Positions 7,941 to 16,158 of a stretch of DNA of 64,000 nucleotides are shown here, one piece after another (the first letter of the stretch is position 1; each line of letters begins with the position of its first letter). Below the pieces are notes generated by a model that had not been told where the DNA came from, did not search any database, and saw only the letters and a program-made list of their open reading frames with translations. Origin of the DNA: Sodalinema lacuna_A (GTDB taxonomy: Bacteria; Cyanobacteriota; Cyanobacteriia; Cyanobacteriales; Geitlerinemataceae); NCBI GenBank assembly GCA_900149785.2, contig FSSI02000013.1, positions 1-64,000 on the forward strand. The letters run 5' to 3'. A program made the translations under genes and the position numbers.

Positions 7941-8268
7941 AGCGACGGAGATTCCCCGGAGGGATTTCAGAACTTCCGACAAGTCGGACTCATAGGCGAA
8001 GTCAAATACGCCTCTATAGGTTGCCCGAAGGCTTCCTTTTACTTATTTTCATTCAATCGCCTTTTGTCTCTCGCCAATGAAACGTCTTTGCTGCCGACAT
8101 TTCTGCATGATGCAAGTCTGCCCTCACGGGATGTTAAGCCCCTTTCATTTGGGTCATAGAGAAGACGATACGATTCTATCATCGTCATTGCGGCTAAAGC
8201 CGCCGAGTCGTTTTTCCGCCCCGCTTTAAAAAGACGGAGCTACCAAACTCCCGATTTTTTGCCGTGTT
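7921..8268 (-). mobile_element. 348-bp non-autonomous element, copy 1 (IS200/IS605-like ends)
   Basis: Identical in length and almost in sequence (two mismatches seen) to 9485-9832. It starts TTGACTACTCCCCGCGC and ends GCCGTGTT, has no coding capacity, and contains hairpins (CGGCGGC/GCCGC, and GGAG...CTCC near the ends). On the minus strand it would end GGGGAGTAGTCAA, the type of right end seen on cyanobacterial IS200/IS605 elements. No target duplication is seen, as expected for that family. It cuts the DUF3368 gene. Confidence 0.75.
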
Positions 8269-8581
8269 TTGCAACTGGTTAGCGAGGTTGATTGATTCTA
8301 GTTTTTCCAAATCGGTCGAGAGTGCTTGAGAGAGATGGCTTCACGACCGAGCGATCGCTATCAACGGAATAAGACGATCGCCGCAAACTCGTCTGGAGTG
8401 ACGCGAAGTGTAAGGTCGCTGGGCGGTTGCATGATGGGGGCGATCGCCGTTGCCAGCCTCTTTGACCTTGCGGATACTTCGGGGTTGGCTTCTATTGTAT
8501 TGGGGGGTTGGAGTGGCGATCGCTGGGCGGATGCCTAAGCCGCTTGGCAATGTTGCGCGGTTATTTGCGTACTGCTTTGCC
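8269..8581. other. Stretch without recognisable gene inside the accessory island
   Basis: About 310 bp with two or three HIP1 octamers. Short frames exist on both strands, but none shows a ribosome site, known motif or plausible composition. I see no gene here. Confidence 0.6.
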
Positions 8582-8668
8582 GTCTAACGGTGAAGTTGTG
8601 CGGCGGCAGATAACCTCGAACTCTCACCAATAACCTTTGTTCCGCCCGCACCAACGCATTGTTAGGGA
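8582..8668 (-). other. attC-like recombination site (integron cassette end)
   Basis: Read on the minus strand, the 87 bp begin CCCTAAC (R''-like) and end GTTAGAC, a perfect match to the R' core consensus GTTRRRY. The inner arms pair: GTTG-G-TGCGG near the start with CCGCACAAC near the end, leaving one unpaired G as in genuine attC sites. A GCGG/CCGC stem and a central loop of about 35 nt follow. It directly follows the toxin gene in the same orientation, and the toxin stop codon overlaps the R'' arm. That is the geometry of a gene cassette. Confidence 0.6.
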
Positions 8669-8973
8669 GTTTGCGGCTTCGATCGCTTACGACTTTTCCA
8701 ATAACCAGGCTCACGACTACAATGCATGACCGCCAAAATCAAAATGTAGTCTTGCTCAATTGTGTAGAGAACGCCATAAGGAAACTTACGTGTCATACAC
8801 CGCCGAACATCCTCATCAATCGCAGCATAGCGGGTTGGAGCTTCCCGGATCCGATAGACTGTATCCTCGATCGCGTTTACGAACGCTTGAGCAACTTCAA
8901 CTCTTTGCTCTGTATAGTATTGAACTGCTTCAGCATACTCACTCAGTGCTTCAGGATGAAATACATACCTCAT
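8662..8973 (-). CDS. RelE/ParE-family toxin
   Basis: A 103-residue protein starting MRYVFHPEALSEYAEAVQYY, with RIREAPTRYAAIDEDVRRCMTRKFPYGVLYTI. This is the typical ParE/RelE fold pattern (helical hairpin, then an RRxxxxxFPYxVxY block). It overlaps the upstream antitoxin by 4 bp, giving translational coupling. Its stop codon lies inside the attC-like site. RelE members cut mRNA on ribosomes and ParE members poison gyrase; the sequence alone does not decide which. Confidence 0.88.
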   Translation of the reverse strand: MRYVFHPEALSEYAEAVQYYTEQRVEVAQAFVNAIEDTVYRIREAPTRYAAIDEDVRRCMTRKFPYGVLYTIEQDYILILAVMHCSREPGYWKSRKRSKPQTP

Positions 8974-9200
8974 GGCTCAATTAGCCGTCTGACCTGAGCT
9001 AGAGCATCTTCACCTGGAATTGGCTGGACAGAACCATTTCGTACTTCATCTCGTCGACGCTTAGCTTCAGTTACCCAAACCGCCTGAGTTGCGGAGTCAG
9101 TATCGAACTCTAAGCTTTCTACCAACTTGTCTGCTAAGAGTGCTCTTGACTCACTAGGGAGGGATAATATTTCTTCAGTCAGTTGCTCAATCGATCGCAT
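8970..9200 (-). CDS. Addiction-module antitoxin
   Basis: 76 residues starting MRSIEQLTEEILSLPSESRALLADKLVESL, the hallmark of the short 'addiction module component' antitoxin family, which pairs with ParE/RelE toxins. It precedes the toxin with a 4-bp overlap. AAGGAGATAG lies before the ATG. The pair is probably an integron cassette, given the attC-like site downstream. Confidence 0.87.
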   Translation of the reverse strand: MRSIEQLTEEILSLPSESRALLADKLVESLEFDTDSATQAVWVTEAKRRRDEVRNGSVQPIPGEDALAQVRRLIEP

Positions 9201-9313
9201 AATACTATCTCCTTGCAGAAAGTCGAGTCTTAGACAATTGTATCAAAAATCAACGTGAAACAAAGTTTAGGAAGTAGTCGTCTATCTCAGGGCTTTATGT
9301 TAAGCACACTATG

Positions 9314-9484
9314 CTAGTTGATGTAAATCCTCTTAATCTCATAAACAAACTCTGGCTTATTAGCGTACTTCAAGGCTATATCCCATGCCTTTCGCCTTAG
9401 CACGGAAGTATACCAATGCAAACCGTCAGTGGATTTGGCAGTTTGTGTTTCCAGCATCAACTCGGTGCCGGGATCCTCGTAGTG
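9314..9484 (-). pseudogene. 3' remnant of an unidentified gene, cut by the 348-bp element
   Basis: The minus-strand frame ending at 9314 reads ...EDPGTELMLETQTAKSTDGLHWYTS and ends with a basic KPEFVYEIKRIYIN. It is open up to the edge of element copy 2 at 9485, where it is interrupted. I do not recognise the family. It lies upstream of the TA pair on the same strand and may be the tail of an earlier cassette. Confidence 0.45.
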
Positions 9485-9832
9485 TTGACTACTCCCCGCG
9501 CTAAAGCGACGGAGATTCCCCGGAGGGATTTCAGAACTTCCGACAAGTCGGACTCATAGGCGAAGTCAAATACGCCTCTATAGGTTGCCCGAAGGCTTCC
9601 TTTTACTTATTTTCATTCAATCGCCTTTTGTCTCTCGCCAATGAAACGTCTTTGCTGCCAACATTTCTGCATGATGCAAGTCTGCCCTCACGGGATGTTA
9701 AGCCCCTTTCATTTGGGTCATAGAGAAGACGATACGATTCTATCATAGTCATTGCGGCTAAAGCCGCCGAGTCGTTTTTCCGCCCCGCTTTAAAAAGACG
9801 GAGCTACCAAACTCCCGATTTTTTGCCGTGTT
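9485..9832 (-). mobile_element. 348-bp non-autonomous element, copy 2
   Basis: Second copy of the element at 7921-8268, same orientation and same length, with only two differences seen (CCGAC/CCAAC and ATCGTC/ATAGTC). It separates an unidentified gene remnant from a fragment resembling an integron integrase, so it probably inserted in, or mediated a deletion of, that locus. The near-identity of the copies implies recent movement. Confidence 0.75.
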
Positions 9833-9910
9833 ATTATCCGTTACCACCTGCATGAGAGTGGCTTGCAAAAAGCAGTGAAGCAAGCCGTGAGAAGTGCCGG
9901 ATTGCAAAAG
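9833..9910 (+). pseudogene. intI: Fragment of an integron-integrase-like tyrosine recombinase
   Basis: The plus-strand frame reads RYHLHESGLQKAVKQAVRSA then GLQK. This matches the segment (R)xHHLxExxLQxAVKxAVxxAGI just before the HTLRHSFAT box of integron integrases. Only 26 codons remain: the left side is cut by the 348-bp element, and the right side diverges at GGCGATCGCC before the catalytic HxxR. It runs opposite to the attC-bearing cassette, which is the orientation of intI relative to cassettes in real integrons. Confidence 0.55.
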
Positions 9911-9995
9911 GGCGATCGCCTCTTGACGTTTTATTTCTTTTGTGGTAATAGGATTCGCCATAGCTTCCCGCTTCTTTTTGCTGTTCAGCTTAGCG

Positions 9996-10048
9996 TTTAC
10001 GGGAGGCAGAGCCTCCCCCAGAGCGTGTCACGGCTTCAGCCATGACAC
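9996..10048. repeat. 36-bp palindromic repeat, right copy, plus adjoining hairpin
   Basis: 9996-10031 repeats the sequence at 7667-7702. It runs into GTGTCA-CGGCTTCAGCC-ATGACAC (10025-10048), a hairpin related to the ones at about 38440 and 43000. The next 60 bp hold another small hairpin made of GGGCGAA arms. No gene is seen between 9911 and 10106. Confidence 0.75.
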
Positions 10049-10106
10049 GAGAGCAGAGTAGGGGCGAATGGCGGTTCGCCCTCTTCGCTGTCGTATGTCT
10101 TTGCTC

Positions 10107-10970
10107 TTACACTGCACCCACTAATTCCGCTTCTGACGGGGGCGTTTCCGCATCGGCTTCTCCCAACACTTCACAGGAATTGCCCGGACTTTCAATCAGT
10201 TTCACCTTATATAAACTCGCTCCCAAATCGCGAATCGGTTGCGTTAAAATATCGCGAATGTGCAGGACAAAATTCTCAGTGGTGGGGACAAGTTTCTCAA
10301 AATGAGGAATATCATAATTCAGAAACGTATGGTCGAACGGTTCGGCGACCAAATCCTCAATGAGTTGATTTAATGCTCCCAAATCAACCAGCATTCCCGT
10401 GCGTTGATCGATGTCTCCCTTCACCGTCACTTCTAAATTGTAGTTGTGACCATGACCATGAGGATAGGCACATTTCCCATAAATGGCATCATTTTCATCG
10501 TCGCTGGCATCGTGTATGGCTAGGCGATGGGCGGCACTAAAATGAGTACAGGTGGTTAAATGAGCTTCCCAGCCGTTGCCGAAATAATCGGCCCATAAAT
10601 CGGGATGTTCTGAAAGCTGAATTTTCACGAGGGGGAGATGGGGCGCGAGTCGTTGCCAAATCACCCGTGCCACATTTTCAGTGGTGGGTAATGTTTCGTT
10701 AAATTCGGGCCAAACTTCATTCAAAAAGGAAAAGTCAAGCTGACTGGTGACTTCTCGTTTAATGTCATGTTTGATGTTCGATAAATTCAGCACCATGCCA
10801 TATTCATCAAGTTCTCCAGCCATAGACACATAGAGAACATAGTTATGGCCGTGACCGTGAACATTGGCGCAGGCCCCGAATTGGTGGCGATTCTCGGCTT
10901 CGCTGAGTTCCGGGAGCCAGTAGCGGTGACCGGCAGAAAATTGGGCGCGGCGGTTGATAATGCAGTCCAT
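10107..10970 (-). CDS. Two-domain 6-pyruvoyl/6-carboxytetrahydropterin synthase (PTPS/QueD)
   Basis: Two PTPS folds lie in one chain. Domain 1 (residues 1-130) has H15 in FSAGH, C34 in FGACANVHGHGHNY and zinc histidines H38/H40/H42. Domain 2 (135-270) has H148 in FSAAH, C167 and H171/H173/H175 in CAYPHGHGHNY. Each domain also has the PTTEN block. Both sets of metal ligands and both candidate catalytic cysteines are kept, so both halves may be active. The family makes 6-carboxytetrahydropterin for queuosine or pyruvoyl-tetrahydropterin for biopterin-type cofactors; cyanobacteria make glycosylated pterins. No queC/queE neighbour is present to decide. Confidence 0.88.
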   Translation of the reverse strand: MDCIINRRAQFSAGHRYWLPELSEAENRHQFGACANVHGHGHNYVLYVSMAGELDEYGMVLNLSNIKHDIKREVTSQLDFSFLNEVWPEFNETLPTTENVARVIWQRLAPHLPLVKIQLSEHPDLWADYFGNGWEAHLTTCTHFSAAHRLAIHDASDDENDAIYGKCAYPHGHGHNYNLEVTVKGDIDQRTGMLVDLGALNQLIEDLVAEPFDHTFLNYDIPHFEKLVPTTENFVLHIRDILTQPIRDLGASLYKVKLIESPGNSCEVLGEADAETPPSEAELVGAV

Positions 10971-11185
10971 AAATCTTTGCTGGGCGACGAGAGTGAACGG
11001 TTGCGTTGGAGCTATTTTTAAAGTTTTGTAAAGCTGTCCTTGATTGTAGCGAAGATCTCAGCCAAATCGAAGCCTGAGGGGTAAAAAATCCCGAAGGGGG
11101 CGATCGCCTCAGTCCAAGGGTTCCCCGGCAAACGGTACACTGAGAGCAGCGTAAGCGATCCTTTGACCCAATCGGAGAAGTAAGA

Positions 11186-12490
11186 ATGACTGTTTCTACT
11201 GTAGCGTCTTCGTCCTTGGCTGAGAGCGCCCATCGAACCCGTCAGGCGGCGCAACAGTTAGGATATCTCAGCCGTGATGCGAAAAATGCGGCCATTGCAG
11301 CCGTCGCAGATTCCCTCAACCTGGCGGCGGCGGAGATTTTAGAGGCCAACGCCGCTGACTGCGAAGCGGCCCAACAGGAGGGCCTATCCAAACCCCTCTA
11401 CGATCGCCTCAAACTGAGTGAAAGCAAACTACAAGCGGCCATCGCCGGTGTGCGGGATGTGGGCAAACTCCCCGATCCCGTAGGAGTGGCCCAGTTACAC
11501 CGAGAACTCGATGATGGACTGGTTCTCAAACGCATCACCTGTCCCCTGGGGGTGTTAGGGGTGATTTTCGAGGCCCGGCCCGATGCGGCGATTCAAATTG
11601 CCAGCCTAGCCCTGAAATCCGGGAATGGCGTCATTTTCAAAGGGGGGAAAGAAGCGAGTCGCTCCTGTCAGGCGATCGTCGCCGCCATTCATCGCGGCTT
11701 AGACTATGTGGGAGTCCCCACCGATGCCATTCAACTGCTGACGACTCGCGAAGAAATCCTGGAACTGCTGCAACTCGATTCGATGGTGGATTTAATTATC
11801 CCTCGGGGATCGAATGCCTTTGTCCGGTTTGTGCAAGAGAATACCCGAATCCCCGTATTAGGCCATGCCGATGGGATTTGTCATATCTTCATCGACCAAA
11901 GTGCCGTACTCGACAAAGCTATTCCCATTGTGGTGGATGCCAAAACCCAATATCCCGCCGCCTGTAATGCCGTAGAAACCCTGTTAATTCATCAGGGGGT
12001 CGCAAAAGCCTTTTTGCCGCCCTTGGCCCAGGCCTTGCAGGAAAAAGGCGTGAGCCTGCGGGGAGATGCGATCGCCCAGTCCATTGTCGAGATGGAGGCC
12101 GCAACGGAAGACGACTGGCAAACCGAGTATAGCGATTTAGTGTTAGCGATTCGGGTGGTGGATTCCCCCGCCGAGGCGATCGCCCACATTAACACCTATG
12201 GTTCCCGTCATACCGAAGCCATCATTAGCGAAGCCCCCCAAGCGGTGGATAGCTTTTTCGCCCAAGTGGATGCAGCGGGAGTCTTCCATAACTGTTCAAC
12301 TCGATTTGCCGATGGCTTCCGCTACGGCTTCGGGGCGGAAGTGGGCATTAGTACCCAAAAACTGCCCCCTCGTGGGCCGGTGGGGTTAGAGGGCCTCGTG
12401 ACCTACAAATATCAAGTGGTGGGGAATGGTCATATTGCCGCAACCTATAGCGGTGAGGATGCTAAACCCTTTCGCCATCGTAATTTGTAG
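11186..12490 (+). CDS. proA: Glutamate-5-semialdehyde dehydrogenase (gamma-glutamyl phosphate reductase)
   Basis: Second step of proline biosynthesis, the NADPH-dependent reduction of gamma-glutamyl phosphate. The 434 residues cover the full family length. Diagnostic blocks are GVIFEARPDAAIQIASLALKSGN, KGGKEA, IIPRGSNAFVRFV, the catalytic-cysteine region QYPAACNAVETLL and GFRYGFGAEVGISTQK. It is separated from the divergent PTPS gene by about 215 bp with no other gene. No proB is nearby, as is usual in cyanobacteria. Confidence 0.96.
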   Translation: MTVSTVASSSLAESAHRTRQAAQQLGYLSRDAKNAAIAAVADSLNLAAAEILEANAADCEAAQQEGLSKPLYDRLKLSESKLQAAIAGVRDVGKLPDPVGVAQLHRELDDGLVLKRITCPLGVLGVIFEARPDAAIQIASLALKSGNGVIFKGGKEASRSCQAIVAAIHRGLDYVGVPTDAIQLLTTREEILELLQLDSMVDLIIPRGSNAFVRFVQENTRIPVLGHADGICHIFIDQSAVLDKAIPIVVDAKTQYPAACNAVETLLIHQGVAKAFLPPLAQALQEKGVSLRGDAIAQSIVEMEAATEDDWQTEYSDLVLAIRVVDSPAEAIAHINTYGSRHTEAIISEAPQAVDSFFAQVDAAGVFHNCSTRFADGFRYGFGAEVGISTQKLPPRGPVGLEGLVTYKYQVVGNGHIAATYSGEDAKPFRHRNL

Positions 12491-12569
12491 AGATGTGTCG
12501 AGATTTGTCGAGACCTGGGTTGAGGCGGAGTTCAGGCAGTTAATCGTGCAGTTGCACGGCATTAAGAAC

Positions 12570-13526
12570 ATGAAACGAGTTTTAAACCTGTGGCAATGGA
12601 GTCGTTCCCCATCGGGGCGATGGTGGTGTGGGGTCGTGTTATCGTGCCTACTCAGCGTCAGTTTCGGGACGATCCGTCAAAGTCCAACCCTGGCTCAAGA
12701 TCCCGGGGGACCCAGCTTCCCGCGTATGACCAGTCCTCGTGAGAATTTGTGTCCACCCTCGGCCTTATCGCGGGTGCGATCGCATACCGTGGCCCCTGGA
12801 GAAACCCTAGAGGCGATCGCCGAGGAGTATGATCTCTTTGCCACCACTCTCATGGGGATGAATCCCCAAGTGCGAAATGGCGTCGTTCGGCCGGGAATGC
12901 GGCTGAGAATCCCCCCCTACAATGGCATTGAAGTCAATGTTAGCCCCGATGATCTCTGGAGCGACTTGGCCCAAGAGTATAACGTGCGAGCCGATGTTCT
13001 CTTTGAAGCCAATAACTGCAATCGGCCCACCGACGTCGCCTTTATCCCCGGTGCAAACTGGTATCCCTACCGAGATACCCCTGATCCAACTCCCACAGAC
13101 GACGAACCAGCAGTGAGTCCCACCTTAACCGCATATCCCTTGCCGACTCGAGTTGAGCCACTGTTACGCTACGGTTGGGTCTTGCCTCCGGGGGCTTCGT
13201 CGGCTGTCTTCCATAGTGGCTGGGACTTACCGGCAACCGTCCAAACCCCAGTTCGGGCCAGTGAGGATGGCATTGTGGCTTTTGCGGGGGGTCAACAGCC
13301 CTATGGCAATCTCGTGGTGATTAACCATAGCCGGGGTCGCCAAACCCGCTATGCTCATCTGGCAAGGCTCGATGTACAGCAGGGAGAATTTGTTGACGCA
13401 GGCCAGAACCTGGGAACCGTCGGTCGTACCGGAACGCCCGATGTTCCTCAACCCCATCTGCATTTTGAAGTTCGCAACAACTCAGAACTGGGGTGGGTGG
13501 CTCAAAATCCAGACACCTATCTTTAG
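12570..13526 (+). CDS. M23 (LytM) metallopeptidase with LysM repeats, secreted
   Basis: The ATG at 12570 is followed by a basic stretch and a hydrophobic signal segment (WWCGVVLSCLLSVSFG), then an LAQDPGG cleavage region. Two LysM repeats follow (VAPGETLEAIAEEYDLFATTLMGMNP and the DDLWSDLAQEYNVRADVLFEANN block). Next is an M23 domain: HSGWDLPA (first zinc His, Asp), GNLVVINHSRGRQTRYAHL and HLHFEVR (HxH). The lead His-x3-Asp and HLHFE ligands are intact, so it is probably an active peptidoglycan endopeptidase of the envelope, acting in wall remodelling. The reading frame extends upstream into proA, but that part lacks similarity. Confidence 0.9.
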   Translation: MKRVLNLWQWSRSPSGRWWCGVVLSCLLSVSFGTIRQSPTLAQDPGGPSFPRMTSPRENLCPPSALSRVRSHTVAPGETLEAIAEEYDLFATTLMGMNPQVRNGVVRPGMRLRIPPYNGIEVNVSPDDLWSDLAQEYNVRADVLFEANNCNRPTDVAFIPGANWYPYRDTPDPTPTDDEPAVSPTLTAYPLPTRVEPLLRYGWVLPPGASSAVFHSGWDLPATVQTPVRASEDGIVAFAGGQQPYGNLVVINHSRGRQTRYAHLARLDVQQGEFVDAGQNLGTVGRTGTPDVPQPHLHFEVRNNSELGWVAQNPDTYL

Positions 13527-13713
13527 TCTTTAGCGGTTATCCTCTCGAATCAACCTGTTAAGGGGAATTTTTCGGGAGAATTCAGCCCGAGTGCTGCGGA
13601 GACTCAAATCAAGATGTAGTGTAGAGAAGGGTGGGTTTGGCAACCCGGCTCGTGGTCCTGTCCCCAGTCTTGCTCCCGTCCCGTCCCCCCTTAGACCTTC
13701 ACGGAATTGGCGA

Positions 13714-16152
13714 ATGGCTGTTTACGCGCCTAGCACTGTTCTCGCTTGGAACATCGCTGCGATCGAAGCAAAATCTGGTCATGCGAGCGAGATCTCCCCA
13801 GCACATCTGTTGCTGGGACTTTGTAAACTCTGCGATCTGGACTTAGAACGGTTTTGTCCCCGACAAATTCGCGACAATCCTATGCAGAAGCGCGATTTCC
13901 GCAGTGACATCCAAGTGTTGCAACAATGGTTTGATACCTGGGGACTCGATCGCAGCAATTTTCGCCGTCGCCTGCGATCGCAGATCTCATCCGCCAGCCC
14001 CTTACCGGTCCATCAGGGGATTATGCACCGGGATGCCCATGCGCGGCAAGTTTTTGCCCGAGCCGAGGAACTCTCCGCCCTACAATGCCTTGATGAAGCG
14101 GTCGTCCGTCCCTATCATCTCCTTCAGTCCCTCTGTGAACTCAGTAATACGCCCTGGGATGACCTACTCTCGGAAATGAGTGCTTGTGGTGTGGATACTC
14201 CCTTCGGTGATGGGGCGGAATGGGCCTTAGATGCGCTTCCGGCGGACCCTCATTTACTCCTCGATGGCGATCCACTCTATCAGGATTTGGAAAAACCGGC
14301 CACACCGCTCCTAGACTGTTTTGGTCGGGATTTGTCGGAGTTGGCTCGCAAATGTCAACTCGATCCGGTGGTGGGGCGACAGACGGAGATTCTGGCTCTG
14401 GCGAGTATTTTGATGCAGAAGCGCAAACGCAATGCGATTCTCGTTGGCGATCCCGGTGTGGGGAAAACTTGCATTGTGGAGGGCTTAACTCAGTGGTTGT
14501 CCAGTTCCTCGGGACCCCCTGAAGCCCTGAGACAGAAGCGTGTGGTGGAAGTGTCGATGGCGTCACTATTGGCGGGATCGAAGTATCGAGGGGAGTTTGA
14601 GGAGCGGATTCAGGCCCTGATTCGCGAGGCCAGTTCGGCGGCGGATACGATTGTGTTTATTGATGAAATCCACACGGTGTTAGGGGCTGGGGGAACGGGG
14701 GCCAGTGATGCCGCCAATATCCTCAAACCGGCTCTGGCCCGGGGAGAAATTCACTGCATTGGGGCGACGACGGTTCGGGAATATCGCCAGACGATTGAGA
14801 AGGATGGGGCTTTAGAACGTCGTTTTCAGGTGGTTTGGGTGTCGGAACCGACGGCTGAGGAGACTCAGGCGATTTTGCAGGGGTTGCGATCGCAGTTTGA
14901 ACGTCACCATGACTTGAAAATTCACGATAGCGCCTTGACGGCGGCGGTGGAGTTGACGGGCCGCTATGTGAGTGATGCCCGTTTTCCCGATAAAGCCATT
15001 GATGTGATCGATCGCGCCTGTGCTGAGGCCCGTTTAGATTCAGGGGGGATTTTGGCTCAGAAAGGGGTTCCGCTATCGGGTCCACGTTCGATCAGCCGCA
15101 GCGATATTGCGCGGGTGGTGGCCCATCAATGTCGTTTACCCTTAGAACAGATTTCCGAAGACGAGCGATCGCGCCTGTTGCGACTCGAAAGCGCCCTGCA
15201 AAAACAGGTGATGGGTCAAGATGAGGCGATCGCGGCGGTAGCTGACGCCATTCGTACCGCTCGGGCCGGCTTAAAAGCGCCTCAGAAGCCGGTGGGAGCG
15301 TTTTTATTTGTGGGACAGACGGGAACCGGCAAAACCCAGTTAGCGCAAGCCTTGGCGGAATTTCTCTTTGACAGTCCCCAAAAACTGATTCGGGTGGATA
15401 TGTCGGAGTATATGGAGCCGAGTTCCACCTCTCGTTTGATTGGCGCACCGCCGGGATATATTGGCCATGAAGGAGAAGGCCAGTTAACCGGAGCGATTCG
15501 CACCCATCCCCACAGTGTGGTGTTGTTCGATGAAATTGAGAAGGCTCACCCTCAGGTGTTGGATTTATTCCTGCAAATTTTGGATGAGGGACGGCTCACA
15601 GATAGTCATGGACATCAGGTGTCCTTCCGGGAGACGATTATTATTATGACCTCCAATTTGGGGGCTAATGTGAGTTCTCAGGGGACGTTAGGGTTTGGTT
15701 TGGAGTCTGGGGAGTCTGAGGCGGGCGATCGTCAACGCTATCGTGAGGGAATTTTCAAGAGTTTACGGCAATCTCTACGGCCCGAACTCCTCAACCGCAT
15801 TGGACAAATTGTCTATTTCGATCCCCTCTCGGTGGACACGTTACGACAAATTGTCGAGAAAGTGATTGAGCAGGTTCGCCAACGGCTACAACGGCAACAT
15901 TTGCGGCTCAAATTGACGGAAACGGCCTATGAGTTACTGATGGAACAGGGCTACAATGCCGAGTTAGGCGCTCGGGAGATTGAGCGGACGGTGGAACGAC
16001 TGCTGGTGCGTCCTTTGAGTCGGGCCATTCTCAGTGGTCAGTTTTCTCCTCATTCTCTGATTTGTGCCGATGCGCGGGAGAATCAGTTGCAGTTTGAGTC
16101 GATTCCCCTGCGGCGACGGAAACGGGTTAAAACGGTGGTGAAGGGGGAGTAG
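13714..16152 (+). CDS. Clp/Hsp100 AAA+ ATPase without middle domain (ClpC/ClpA-like)
   Basis: 812 residues from the ATG at 13714. A divergent Clp N-domain of about 150 residues (HLLLGLCKL... and YHLLQSLCEL, the two halves) comes first. Then AAA-1 has GDPGVGKTC and FIDEIHTVLGAGG, and AAA-2 has GQTGTGKTQ and FDEIEKAHP. No coiled-coil middle domain lies between them, unlike ClpB disaggregases. After MTSNLGANV comes TLGFGLESG, whose LGF tripeptide sits where ClpA/ClpC carry the ClpP-docking loop. Both Walker pairs are intact. I therefore infer an unfoldase for ClpP, distinct from the main ClpC. An upstream in-frame start at 13591 is less likely. Confidence 0.85.
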   Translation: MAVYAPSTVLAWNIAAIEAKSGHASEISPAHLLLGLCKLCDLDLERFCPRQIRDNPMQKRDFRSDIQVLQQWFDTWGLDRSNFRRRLRSQISSASPLPVHQGIMHRDAHARQVFARAEELSALQCLDEAVVRPYHLLQSLCELSNTPWDDLLSEMSACGVDTPFGDGAEWALDALPADPHLLLDGDPLYQDLEKPATPLLDCFGRDLSELARKCQLDPVVGRQTEILALASILMQKRKRNAILVGDPGVGKTCIVEGLTQWLSSSSGPPEALRQKRVVEVSMASLLAGSKYRGEFEERIQALIREASSAADTIVFIDEIHTVLGAGGTGASDAANILKPALARGEIHCIGATTVREYRQTIEKDGALERRFQVVWVSEPTAEETQAILQGLRSQFERHHDLKIHDSALTAAVELTGRYVSDARFPDKAIDVIDRACAEARLDSGGILAQKGVPLSGPRSISRSDIARVVAHQCRLPLEQISEDERSRLLRLESALQKQVMGQDEAIAAVADAIRTARAGLKAPQKPVGAFLFVGQTGTGKTQLAQALAEFLFDSPQKLIRVDMSEYMEPSSTSRLIGAPPGYIGHEGEGQLTGAIRTHPHSVVLFDEIEKAHPQVLDLFLQILDEGRLTDSHGHQVSFRETIIIMTSNLGANVSSQGTLGFGLESGESEAGDRQRYREGIFKSLRQSLRPELLNRIGQIVYFDPLSVDTLRQIVEKVIEQVRQRLQRQHLRLKLTETAYELLMEQGYNAELGAREIERTVERLLVRPLSRAILSGQFSPHSLICADARENQLQFESIPLRRRKRVKTVVKGE

Positions 16153-16158
16153 GATGAC

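Noticed and set aside
8326..8550. Overlapping frames of about 70 codons on both strands inside the accessory island
   Set aside because: No ribosome site, no motif, and composition dominated by HIP1 octamers; treated as chance frames.
9230..9313. A second attC-like site upstream of the TA pair (GCTTAAC followed by a GTTGATT)
   Set aside because: The putative R' does not fit GTTRRRY and the arms do not pair.
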